Part shown: positions 55,568-62,756 of the stretch, in pieces
Layout of the letters: the number at the start of each line of letters is the position of its first letter
Numbering within the stretch: position 1 is the first letter of the stretch
Source: Caloranaerobacter ferrireducens
GTDB lineage: Bacteria; Bacillota; Clostridia; Tissierellales; Thermohalobacteraceae
Direction of reading: 5' to 3'
Length of the DNA stretch: 64,000 nt
NCBI RefSeq assembly: GCF_001730685.1
Contig: NZ_MDJR01000001.1
Span: 806,001-870,000 of the forward strand
Program-made: the position numbers and the translations under genes
The notes under the pieces: model-generated
The model's database searches: none
Seen by the model: only the letters and a program-made list of their open reading frames with translations
What the model was told of the DNA's origin: nothing

Positions 55568-56332
55568 CTACTTTAAGAAAGAAAATACTCGAAAAATTTG
55601 CTCATATAAATTACACATAAAAGCAATAATAAAAGGTATTGTTAGTATCAAAGTAATGATTCCTATTGCAATCCTTAAAGGCATTCCAACTACAAAAACA
55701 TTCATTTGTGGCATAGTTCGTGCTAATATCCCTAACATAATATTAGTTATAAATATAGTAGCCAATATAGGGCTACTAAGTTTAAAAGCTATAACAAATA
55801 TATTACTAATAATTGTAAATATTTCTTTATAAATAGTTGCTTTGACAACATAACTTCCTAAAGGAATTATTGTAAACGAATCCAATAAAGTTTTTATCAA
55901 TACATGATGTCCATCAACAACTAAAAAAGTCAATAAAGCTAAAATGTAATAAAAATTCCCTGTTATGGGTACTTGTATATTACTGTTAGGATCTAATACG
56001 TTTACCATGCTAAAACCTAATTGCATATCTACTAACTTACCAGCTAAATATAGCGAAGAGAAAAATAAATACATGATAAAGCCAATAAATATACCTAAAA
56101 ATAATTCTCTTAATACATAAGTTATAAAAAGATAAATATCTAATTGTGTTTGATTGAATTCAATTATATTAATCATTATTAACGTAAGAAAAAAAGTAAA
56201 AACTATTTTGAATATTGTTGGTATATTCCTCCTACTGAATATAGGAGTAATAATAAAAATCCCACTTAATCTAACGAATATTAACAAAAAGACTATGTAT
56301 TTATTCATAATTAATTGTACAATATCTACCAT
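55568..56332 (-). CDS. fliR: Flagellar export protein FliR
   Basis: Part of the FliPQR export pore. A membrane protein of about 254 residues with the typical RLSGIFIITPIFSRRNIP start, GFIMYLFFSSLYLAGKLVDM, and QLGFSMVNVLDPN. Two starts are possible. ATG 56344 has no SD; ATG 56332 is preceded by GGTGA and is chosen. It starts just after fliQ. Confidence 0.94.
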   Translation of the reverse strand: MVDIVQLIMNKYIVFLLIFVRLSGIFIITPIFSRRNIPTIFKIVFTFFLTLIMINIIEFNQTQLDIYLFITYVLRELFLGIFIGFIMYLFFSSLYLAGKLVDMQLGFSMVNVLDPNSNIQVPITGNFYYILALLTFLVVDGHHVLIKTLLDSFTIIPLGSYVVKATIYKEIFTIISNIFVIAFKLSSPILATIFITNIMLGILARTMPQMNVFVVGMPLRIAIGIITLILTIPFIIAFMCNLYEQIFRVFSFLK

Positions 56333-56349
56333 AAAGTTCACCATTTAAA

Positions 56350-56619
56350 TTATTTTATAAATGTATTCATGTTTTCAAAAAGCTTGCTAGTAAAATCCAA
56401 AATAAGACTTAATAGCCAAGGTGAAAATATTAAAAATGAAATCATCACAGCTATTATTTTAGGAACAAAAGCTAATGTAGCTTCTTGTATCTGTGTCGTT
56501 GCTTGGAATATACTAACAGCTAATCCTATTAACAAGCCAAAAATTAGCATTGGAGAAGAAAGCATTAAAACCATCTTCATCGCCTCTTGTGCTAAATTTA
56601 TAATATCCCCTTGGCTCAT
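56350..56619 (-). CDS. fliQ: Flagellar export protein FliQ
   Basis: Small two-helix subunit of the FliPQR pore, 89 residues. It contains AMKMVLMLSSPMLIFGLLIG, LAVSIFQATTQIQEATLAF and VPKIIAVMISFLIFSPW, typical for the family. SD AGGAGTG precedes ATG 56619, 14 bases after fliP. Confidence 0.96.
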   Translation of the reverse strand: MSQGDIINLAQEAMKMVLMLSSPMLIFGLLIGLAVSIFQATTQIQEATLAFVPKIIAVMISFLIFSPWLLSLILDFTSKLFENMNTFIK

Positions 56620-56633
56620 TTATATCACTCCTA

Positions 56634-57398
56634 TTAATTAAAGCTTAATAACAACTGTTTAATAACCAAATTCCATCCGTCTACCATAATGAAAAGTAAT
56701 ATTTTGAATGGTAAAGATATCATAACCGGTGGTAACATCATCATACCCATTGACATTAATGTACTTGCAACTACCATATCTATTACTAAAAATGGTATAA
56801 ATAATATAAATCCCATTTGAAAAGCTGTTTTCAATTCGCTAATCATAAAAGCAGGTATTAATACTCTTGTTGGTATATCTTCTAATTTCAAGTCATTTCT
56901 TTGTTCAATACCTGATGCTTTAATAAATAAAACCAAATCTTTCCCTCTAGTTTGTTTAAACATAAATTCACGAATTGGTTTTAATGCATTATTAAAAGCT
57001 TCTTCTTGGCTAATCTCTCCATTTAAAAAAGGTTGAATAGCTTGTTCATTAATTTGCTCTATAGTTGGACTCATAATAAAAAATGTTAAGAACAATGCCA
57101 ATCCAATTAAAACTTGATTTGGTGGCGTCTGTTGTGTTGCTAAAGCATTACGCATAAAAGAAAGTACAATAATAATCCTTGTAAAGCTTGTAACCATTAT
57201 TAAAATAGAAGGGGCCAGAGTTAGTATTGTTAGCAAAATTAATATTTGTATACTTATGACATAGTCATTTGGATCATTTGTATTTTTCAAAGATACTGTT
57301 TTCCCAAACAAAGAAATTTCAGGGGCCCCATATACAACAGAATTACAAAGTATAATTAATACAGTTGTAATTATAAGAATTTTTACTATCTTAGTCAT
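56634..57398 (-). CDS. fliP: Flagellar export protein FliP
   Basis: Core subunit of the flagellar export pore. The mature family motifs are APSILIMVTSFTRIIIVLSF, MRNALATQQTPPNQVLIGLA, LFLTFFIMSP and PFLVIDMVVASTLMSMGMMM. The start is ATG 57398, giving a signal peptide (KILIITTVLIILCNSVVYGA) and 254 residues, with SD AGGA upstream. The open frame to 57542 runs into repeat copy C and is not conserved. The 160-base gap to fliO, filled by that repeat, is unusual for this tight operon. Confidence 0.96.
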   Translation of the reverse strand: MTKIVKILIITTVLIILCNSVVYGAPEISLFGKTVSLKNTNDPNDYVISIQILILLTILTLAPSILIMVTSFTRIIIVLSFMRNALATQQTPPNQVLIGLALFLTFFIMSPTIEQINEQAIQPFLNGEISQEEAFNNALKPIREFMFKQTRGKDLVLFIKASGIEQRNDLKLEDIPTRVLIPAFMISELKTAFQMGFILFIPFLVIDMVVASTLMSMGMMMLPPVMISLPFKILLFIMVDGWNLVIKQLLLSFN

Positions 57399-57454
57399 AT
57401 TATTCATCCTACTCACTATAGTTAATAATAATCTCATTAGTCTTTTACATTTTT

Positions 57455-57570
57455 TTATAATCAATAGGGAATTATATTCCTTATTAAATTGTGGATAATT
57501 TTGAATATAGTATCCGTTTATTGATTTCAACAAAATCCACATTGTAGTTGATTTAAATCTAAGATTTTGC
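57455..57570 (-). repeat. Dispersed repeat, copy C, inside the flagellar operon
   Basis: Minus-strand copy of the family seen at 886-997 and 17755-17860. It has CAAAATC (57569-57563) / GATTTTG (57537-57531), then ACTATATTCAAAATTATCC and ACAATTTAATAAGG as in copy B, and CTATTGATTATAAAAAA as in copy A. The DnaA-box nonamer TTATCCACA is at 57498-57490. Unlike A and B it is transcribed in sense, and its first ten bases include the last codons and stop of fliO. Confidence 0.78.
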
Positions 57571-57996
57571 TCTAAAATTAATTTTCATAAGAAACTTTTC
57601 TAAATGTTTATCAAAACTAGACTTATTAGTTATATTACTATCAGATTCTAATGGTTCAATATTCTCTAATTTATCAATTAAAGTTATACTATTGTTATTA
57701 TAGGCTAATATATAACGTCTACCATTTATTTCTAATATTAAAATCTTAATACCACTTATATTTAAAATATCAATAATCCTAATTCTGTGTTTTTTACCTG
57801 TTACATTTAATTTGAAATTCAATATCTTGCTTAGAAATAATATTGCTAAAATGACTAGAATAAAACCAAATATAAAACTAATCAAATTAATAAAAGAATA
57901 ACCCTTGTTGTTATCAATGTAGCTGGAGCCAAAAGCATACTCATTAATAAATAGAAAACTAAAAATATAAAGCGACTTTAAGTAAGCATTTTTCAT
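57559..57996 (-). CDS. fliO: Flagellar biosynthetic protein FliO/FliZ
   Basis: Membrane chaperone-like factor that helps FliP assemble. The 145-residue protein has an N-terminal signal-like segment, a second helix (INLISFIFGFILVILAILFL) and a cytoplasmic domain of the FliO type (RIRIIDILNISGIKILILEI, NGRRYILAYNNNSITLID). Sequence is weakly conserved in this family; position between cheY and fliP is decisive. The last codons AAATCT TAG are part of repeat copy C, so the natural end may have been changed. Confidence 0.85.
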   Translation of the reverse strand: MKNAYLKSLYIFSFLFINEYAFGSSYIDNNKGYSFINLISFIFGFILVILAILFLSKILNFKLNVTGKKHRIRIIDILNISGIKILILEINGRRYILAYNNNSITLIDKLENIEPLESDSNITNKSSFDKHLEKFLMKINFRAKS

Positions 57997-57998
57997 TG

Positions 57999-58361
57999 TT
58001 AACCTAATACTTTTTTTACAGCTTCTAGAACTCTATCTGCTTGAAAAGGCTTCACTATAAAATCTCTAGCTCCAGCTTGAATTGATTCAATAACCATAGC
58101 TTGTTGCCCCATAGCTGAACACATTATTATTTTTGCGTTTTCATCGAACTTTTTAATTTCCTTTACAGCCTGAATTCCATCTACTTCTGGCATTGTAATA
58201 TCCATTATTACTAAATCCGGCCTAAGCTCTTTATATTTCTCAATAGCTCTAGCTCCATTATCAGCTTCACCTATAACTTCATATCCATTCTTATTTAAAA
58301 TGTCCTTAATCATCATTCTCATAAAAGCAGCATCATCAACAATAAGTATTCCCTTACCCAT
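57999..58361 (-). CDS. cheY: Chemotaxis response regulator CheY
   Basis: Single receiver domain of 120 residues that carries the signal from CheA to the motor switch. It has the acidic pair in LIVDDAAFMRMM, the phospho-acceptor Asp54 in IMDITMPEVDG, the switch residue Ser82 and Lys104 in FIVKPFQ. SD AAGGAGG precedes ATG 58361. Standard position between fliY and fliO. Confidence 0.97.
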   Translation of the reverse strand: MGKGILIVDDAAFMRMMIKDILNKNGYEVIGEADNGARAIEKYKELRPDLVIMDITMPEVDGIQAVKEIKKFDENAKIIMCSAMGQQAMVIESIQAGARDFIVKPFQADRVLEAVKKVLG

Positions 58362-58388
58362 ATTAATTCCTCCTTATATTATTTCTTT

Positions 58389-59531
58389 TTAAATTTTACT
58401 TATCCTTTTTGATGGGTTTACAACATCTGTTATTCTAACACCAAAATTATCATCAATTACTACAACCTCACCTTTAGCAATAAATTTGCCATTAGCAAAT
58501 ATTTCTAAAGGTTCTCCGACTAGCTTGTCCAATTCTATAACTGTTCCAGGACCAAACTCTAAAATCTCACTAATTTTTTTAGTTGTTCTACCTAATTCAA
58601 CAGTAACTTCTACAGGTATTTCCTGTATCAAATCAATGCTTTCATTATATTCTATTTTTTTGTTCTCATCAAAGGACTGAAATTCTACTTTTCTTACATT
58701 AATATGTTCTTGTTCCTTAATTTCTTTGTTATTCACACTATAACTTAAATTTTCTATAGTATTCATACTCATAGACTCATTATCATATTTTGATTTCTCA
58801 TCTTCTTCTTGACCAGTTAAATCCACATTATTATTTGAATTATCAAAATTAAAATCAGATTCTTGACCTAGAAGCCTACTTACCATATTTTTCGCAAAAT
58901 CAATTGGTAAAAGCTGCATTATTTCACTATCAATTAAATCACCAATAATCATTCTAAAAGATATTTTAACAATAGTTTTATTTTTAAAAATATCTAAATT
59001 TATGTTATCTTCATTTAGTTTTATTAGAAAAGCTCTAGGAGGCTCAATATCAATAACTGTAGAAAACATCTCTGATAGTGAGGTGCTTGACGAACCAACC
59101 ATTTGATTCATTGCTTCACTTATAGCACTTAAATCCATCTCATTTAACTCTCTATCTGTATTTGTACCATCACCACCCATCATAAGATCAGTAATAACTT
59201 TTACATCATTTGTTTTCAATATTAATAAATTTGAACCTTCAAGCCCTAGCTTATATTTTACATCTACTGCTACAAATGGTACTACATATTTTTTTGAAAG
59301 CTCTTCTGTATTAGTTATCTCTACCTTAGGTGTTGTAATAGTAACTTTTTTACCAAGCAAAGTATACAAAGTTGTTGCAGCTGTTCCCATACTAATATTC
59401 CCTATTTCTCCTAGTGCATCCTTTTCTGTTTCACTTAATTCTTCATTTACTGCAACTGCATTGCTATTATCTGCTAACTCTCCTCGTAGTAAAGCGTCTA
59501 TCTCCTCTTGTGAAAGCATATTATTCGTCAT
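58389..59531 (-). CDS. fliY: Flagellar motor switch protein FliY (CheC-FliN fusion)
   Basis: C-ring protein that also removes phosphate from CheY-P at the motor. The 380 residues start with the FliM-like CheY-binding peptide MLSQEEIDALLRGE, followed by a CheC-like phosphatase domain with two active helices (LGEIGNISMGTAATTL and ISEAMNQMVGSSSTSLS). A polar linker (about 210-290) leads to a FliN domain (EIPVEVTVELGRTTKKISEI, GTVIELDKLVGEPLEIFANG). The start overlaps the fliM end; ATG 59519 (MLSQ) is an alternative. No separate fliN is needed. Confidence 0.95.
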   Translation of the reverse strand: MTNNMLSQEEIDALLRGELADNSNAVAVNEELSETEKDALGEIGNISMGTAATTLYTLLGKKVTITTPKVEITNTEELSKKYVVPFVAVDVKYKLGLEGSNLLILKTNDVKVITDLMMGGDGTNTDRELNEMDLSAISEAMNQMVGSSSTSLSEMFSTVIDIEPPRAFLIKLNEDNINLDIFKNKTIVKISFRMIIGDLIDSEIMQLLPIDFAKNMVSRLLGQESDFNFDNSNNNVDLTGQEEDEKSKYDNESMSMNTIENLSYSVNNKEIKEQEHINVRKVEFQSFDENKKIEYNESIDLIQEIPVEVTVELGRTTKKISEILEFGPGTVIELDKLVGEPLEIFANGKFIAKGEVVVIDDNFGVRITDVVNPSKRISKI

Positions 59532-60519
59532 CTACATCTTCACCATCCTTTTTGACTCTGGTAATCTTAACAGCCATTTTATTATTTTTAGTTCCAGGTA
59601 CCCCATAAAACTTCGTTTTTGAACCTACTTTAATTTCTAATTCACTATCTTTTGTTTTATCAAGTTTTATAACATCACCTACTCGTAAGTCTAATAAATC
59701 TTTAACTGTAATCATAGTACTACCAATTTCCGCTATCAAAGGCACCTTTACTTTCTTTATTCTCTTCTCAACGATCTCCATTTCAGTTGAATCAATGTCT
59801 TTATTATTTGTCGAATACCAAAGTTTAGTACTTAATTTGTTTAATATTGGTTCTATTGTTAAATGAGGAATACATATATTAGCCATTCCTTCAGTTTCTC
59901 CTATTTTTATATTTAATGTAATTAATACTATTGTTTCACTAGGAGAAACTATTTGTATAAATTGTGAATTAGTTTCTATTTTCTCTAAAGATGGTTTCAA
60001 TTCTAATATATTATCCCAAGCTTGTGTTATTATATCTCTAATTCGATAAAAAACCTGCTTTAATAATACCAACTCTATTTCAGTAAAACTACGATTTAAC
60101 TCAATATTACTACCATTGCCACCTAATAACCTATCTATAACAGCATAAGCAATATTTGGTGAAATATCTAATATAATCTGCCCTGATAATGGATGGAAAT
60201 TAATAATCGAAAGAAAAGCAGGATTTGAAATTGCATTACTAAACTCACTAAAAACATATTGATCAATAGTTAATACTTCAACATTTACAGATGCTCTTAA
60301 ATAACCTGATAAAAACGTTTGTAGTAATCTAGCTAACTTATCATGAATAATGCCCAATGTCCTCATCTGGTCTTTAGCTATTTTTTGTGGATTTCTAAAA
60401 TCATATTTTCTTATTTTCTTTTCTTTTGCTTCTTCTTTTATTTCTTTAACATCTACTTCTCCAGAAGTTAAAGCCTTGAGTAGGGCATCTATTTCACTCT
60501 GTGAAAGAACTTCAGACAA
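59521..60519 (-). CDS. fliM: Flagellar motor switch protein FliM
   Basis: C-ring protein that binds CheY-P and sets rotation direction. The 332 residues have the N-terminal CheY-binding LSQSEIDALLKAL, then KYDFRNPQKIAKDQMRTLGI, the LIGGxG-like DRLLGGNG, and a C-terminal FliN-like domain with DLRVGDVIKLD. It starts with TTG 60519 after SD GGGAGGT. Overlaps fliY slightly. Confidence 0.96.
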   Translation of the reverse strand: MSEVLSQSEIDALLKALTSGEVDVKEIKEEAKEKKIRKYDFRNPQKIAKDQMRTLGIIHDKLARLLQTFLSGYLRASVNVEVLTIDQYVFSEFSNAISNPAFLSIINFHPLSGQIILDISPNIAYAVIDRLLGGNGSNIELNRSFTEIELVLLKQVFYRIRDIITQAWDNILELKPSLEKIETNSQFIQIVSPSETIVLITLNIKIGETEGMANICIPHLTIEPILNKLSTKLWYSTNNKDIDSTEMEIVEKRIKKVKVPLIAEIGSTMITVKDLLDLRVGDVIKLDKTKDSELEIKVGSKTKFYGVPGTKNNKMAVKITRVKKDGEDVDDE

Positions 60520-60532
60520 TAGTTATACCTCC

Positions 60533-60946
60533 CTACTGTACAATTAATTCTTTAAAATAAATATTTGTTATATCTTCAGTATTAAACAATTCTGCTAATT
60601 TTGCTGTAATTTCTTTCTGAAGCAGAACTTGTCCATCACTGCCTTCTAGCTCTTCTTCTGTTTTACTTCTAATAATCTCATTAATCTGATTATTTATTAA
60701 GAACTTCTTTGTCTCTAATACTTTTAATAATTCCTTATCCGTTACTTCTACCGTTATATCAACTTTAACAATACTGCTACTATCCTTTACATTACTATAC
60801 ATCTGACCTACATCAAAATAAAACTTCTCTTTTGGCTTATTAACATCTGCTTTGCTTTTAACGTATAAAAAAGAGAAAACAGCTACTAAAATTAATGAAA
60901 CTGTTAATACTATAACAGCAATAATCAAAATCTTCTTACTATTCAT
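60533..60946 (-). CDS. fliL: Flagellar basal body-associated protein FliL
   Basis: Single-pass inner membrane protein that supports the stators. With start ATG 60946 (SD AAGGGG) it has 137 residues: a short cytoplasmic end, one helix (ILIIAVIVLTVSLILVAVFS), and an extracellular domain with VDITVEVTDKELLKVLE and the C-terminal IYFKELIVQ. A frame to 60979 runs into motB and lacks an SD. Position between motB and fliM fits. Confidence 0.92.
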   Translation of the reverse strand: MNSKKILIIAVIVLTVSLILVAVFSFLYVKSKADVNKPKEKFYFDVGQMYSNVKDSSSIVKVDITVEVTDKELLKVLETKKFLINNQINEIIRSKTEEELEGSDGQVLLQKEITAKLAELFNTEDITNIYFKELIVQ

Positions 60947-60963
60947 ATTTACAACCCCTTTTA

Positions 60964-61707
60964 TTAATCTGGCTCCCATTTTGCATATGATGATTTTAAA
61001 ATTACAATATCAACTCTTCTATTTTTAGCTTTATTTTCAGGAGTATCATTAGGAGCTACAGGTCTATAATAAGCATATCCAGCTGAAGAGATTCTATTAC
61101 CTTCTATTCCTTTCTCTTCCATTAAAAATCTTAAGACATTAGTAGCCCTAATAGCAGATAATTCCCAATTTGACGGAAATTTTGATGTTTTTATCGGATC
61201 TGTATCTGTATGTCCTTCTATTTTTATATGTTTGGATTTAAATTCGTTTCTATTAAGTATATCCCCTATATATCTTAAAATTTCTTTTGCTTTCGGTTTT
61301 ATCTCTGCTTTCCCAGAATCAAAAAAGACATTATCTAGAACTCTAATTATCAAGCCTCTTTCTTCAATTTTAGCTATTACCTTAGTCTCAAGACCCTTTT
61401 CTCTTGCATATTCTTCAATTAGAACTTTTAATTTACGAAAATCCTCGATCTCTTTTCTTTCATTTGTAGATTTATTTTGTGGTAATTTACCTGTATTTAC
61501 AAAAGGTACATCCTGTATTGTTTTTCCACCTTTCAAAACACCTAATGAACCTTGAAAGGACTTCATAATAGCTTCAAATTTCTGTACATTTATTTCAGAA
61601 AAAGAAAACAATAATACAAAGAAACAAAGAAGTAAAGTAACCATATCGCCATATGTAGCCATCCATTCAGGTGCGCCTTTCTTTTCCTCGTTTTTTCTTC
61701 TCTTCAT
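60964..61707 (-). CDS. motB: Flagellar stator protein MotB
   Basis: Ion-channel partner of MotA that anchors the stator to peptidoglycan. The 247 residues show a basic N-terminus, the channel helix GDMVTLLLCFFVLLFSFSEI with the ion-binding Asp21, and an OmpA-like peptidoglycan-binding domain (IEGHTDTDPIKTSKFPSNWE, LSAIRATNVLRFLMEEKGI, NRRVDIVIL). The ATG overlaps the motA stop by one base (TAATG). The coupling ion cannot be decided from sequence here. Confidence 0.96.
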   Translation of the reverse strand: MKRRKNEEKKGAPEWMATYGDMVTLLLCFFVLLFSFSEINVQKFEAIMKSFQGSLGVLKGGKTIQDVPFVNTGKLPQNKSTNERKEIEDFRKLKVLIEEYAREKGLETKVIAKIEERGLIIRVLDNVFFDSGKAEIKPKAKEILRYIGDILNRNEFKSKHIKIEGHTDTDPIKTSKFPSNWELSAIRATNVLRFLMEEKGIEGNRISSAGYAYYRPVAPNDTPENKAKNRRVDIVILKSSYAKWEPD

Positions 61708-62492
61708 TATACTTCCCCACCTTCAGTTTCTTTTTCCATAGTTTTTCTCGTTTCAGGTGGCAGGAAAGTTTTTAATTTTTCTTCTATAATCCTAGGGTTT
61801 TCACCAGCTTGAATTGATAAAAGTCCCTCAACAATTAACTCTTTTACGAGTATTTCCTCACGACTTCTGCCTTTAAGTTTGTTAGCAATCGGAATGAATA
61901 TTAAATTAGCGAATAAAGAACCATAAAAAGTTGTAATCAAAGCTACAGACATATTAGGTCCTACACTTGCAGGATCATTTAAATCTTTAAGCATATTAAT
62001 AAGTCCAATTAAAGTACCTATCATACCAAATGCAGGAGCATAACTACCCATAGCTTCAAAAATACTTTGTCCCTCTCCATGTCTTTCTTCAGTAAAAGAT
62101 AGTTCTGTTTCTAATATATTTCTAACAAGCTCTGGATCAGTACCATCAACTATTAGAACAATTCCTTTTTTTAAAAACATATCCTCTACATTTTCTGCTG
62201 CTTCTTCTAATGCAAGAAGTCCTTCTCTTCTAGCTATGTTAGCTAGCTTAATTATTTCATTTATAATTTCCGTTGGTGAAATATTTTTTGTCATAAATGC
62301 ATTTTTTACAACTCTTAACGTTTTTAATACTTTAGACAGAGGATAACTAATAAAAGTAGCAGCTATAGTTCCTCCCAGAACTATAACTAAAGAAGGAATA
62401 TCAATAAAAGTTTTTATACTACCTGATAGCGAAATTCCCCATACAATAAATACGATACCTGCTATAAAACCAATGGCAGTTGCTAAATCCAA
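61707..62492 (-). CDS. motA: Flagellar stator protein MotA
   Basis: Four-helix ion-channel subunit of the motor stator. The 261 residues have the N-terminal helices (GFIAGIVFIVWGISL, VIVLGGTIAATFISYPLSKV), the cytoplasmic part REGLLALEEAAENVEDMFLK, and the pore helices with GSYAPAFGMIGTLIGLINML and MSVALITTFYGSLFANLIFI. It starts with TTG 62492 after GAGGTG. Having motAB inside fla/che differs from Bacillus, where they are separate. Confidence 0.97.
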   Translation of the reverse strand: MDLATAIGFIAGIVFIVWGISLSGSIKTFIDIPSLVIVLGGTIAATFISYPLSKVLKTLRVVKNAFMTKNISPTEIINEIIKLANIARREGLLALEEAAENVEDMFLKKGIVLIVDGTDPELVRNILETELSFTEERHGEGQSIFEAMGSYAPAFGMIGTLIGLINMLKDLNDPASVGPNMSVALITTFYGSLFANLIFIPIANKLKGRSREEILVKELIVEGLLSIQAGENPRIIEEKLKTFLPPETRKTMEKETEGGEV

Positions 62493-62495
62493 TAG

Positions 62496-62705
62496 TTACA
62501 CCTCATTTCCTATGTTTAATAAGCTTTTGTAAATTTCTCTTTTATAATTTATAACTTTATCTATTACTTCTTCTACTGTTTCTTTTACAACAATTTTTTT
62601 ACCATTAGTTAATGTTACTATTGTATCAGGTGTTGCTTCAACAAATTCAATTAAATCACTATTCAAAACAAATTCCTTTCCATTTATCCTTTTCAATATT
62701 ACCAT
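62496..62705 (-). CDS. flbD: Flagellar protein FlbD/SwrD
   Basis: A 69-residue protein with the family start MVILKRINGKEFVLNSDLIE and the ETPD-like FVEATPDTIVTLTNGKKIVV segment. In B. subtilis SwrD raises flagellar torque and supports swarming; elsewhere the name FlbD is used. SD GGAGATGA precedes ATG 62705. It lies between flgE and motA, the usual place, and its neighbourhood with motAB fits a role in power output. Confidence 0.94.
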   Translation of the reverse strand: MVILKRINGKEFVLNSDLIEFVEATPDTIVTLTNGKKIVVKETVEEVIDKVINYKREIYKSLLNIGNEV

Positions 62706-62728
62706 ACAATCATCTCCATCTACAAGTA

Positions 62729-62756
62729 CTATTAGGGTAGAAATCTACCCTAATAG
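62729..62756 (-). other. Perfect hairpin between flgE and flbD
   Basis: 13-bp perfect inverted repeat CTATTAGGGTAGA / TCTACCCTAATAG around two bases, directly after the flgE stop. No T-run follows, so it is not a standard terminator. It lies about 20 bases upstream of the flbD ATG region and may be an RNA processing or stability element. Confidence 0.6.

Noticed and set aside
57399-57542. N-terminal extension of fliP
   Set aside because: The extra part is read from repeat copy C, has no SD and is unlike FliP; the signal peptide starts at ATG 57398.
17755-57570. The DnaA-box-bearing repeats as a replication origin
   Set aside because: Each copy has a single box, the copies are far apart, and no dnaA, dnaN or box cluster is near.
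886-57570. The three repeats as a CRISPR array or insertion sequence
   Set aside because: They are tens of kilobases apart with no spacer pattern, no cas gene and no transposase frame.
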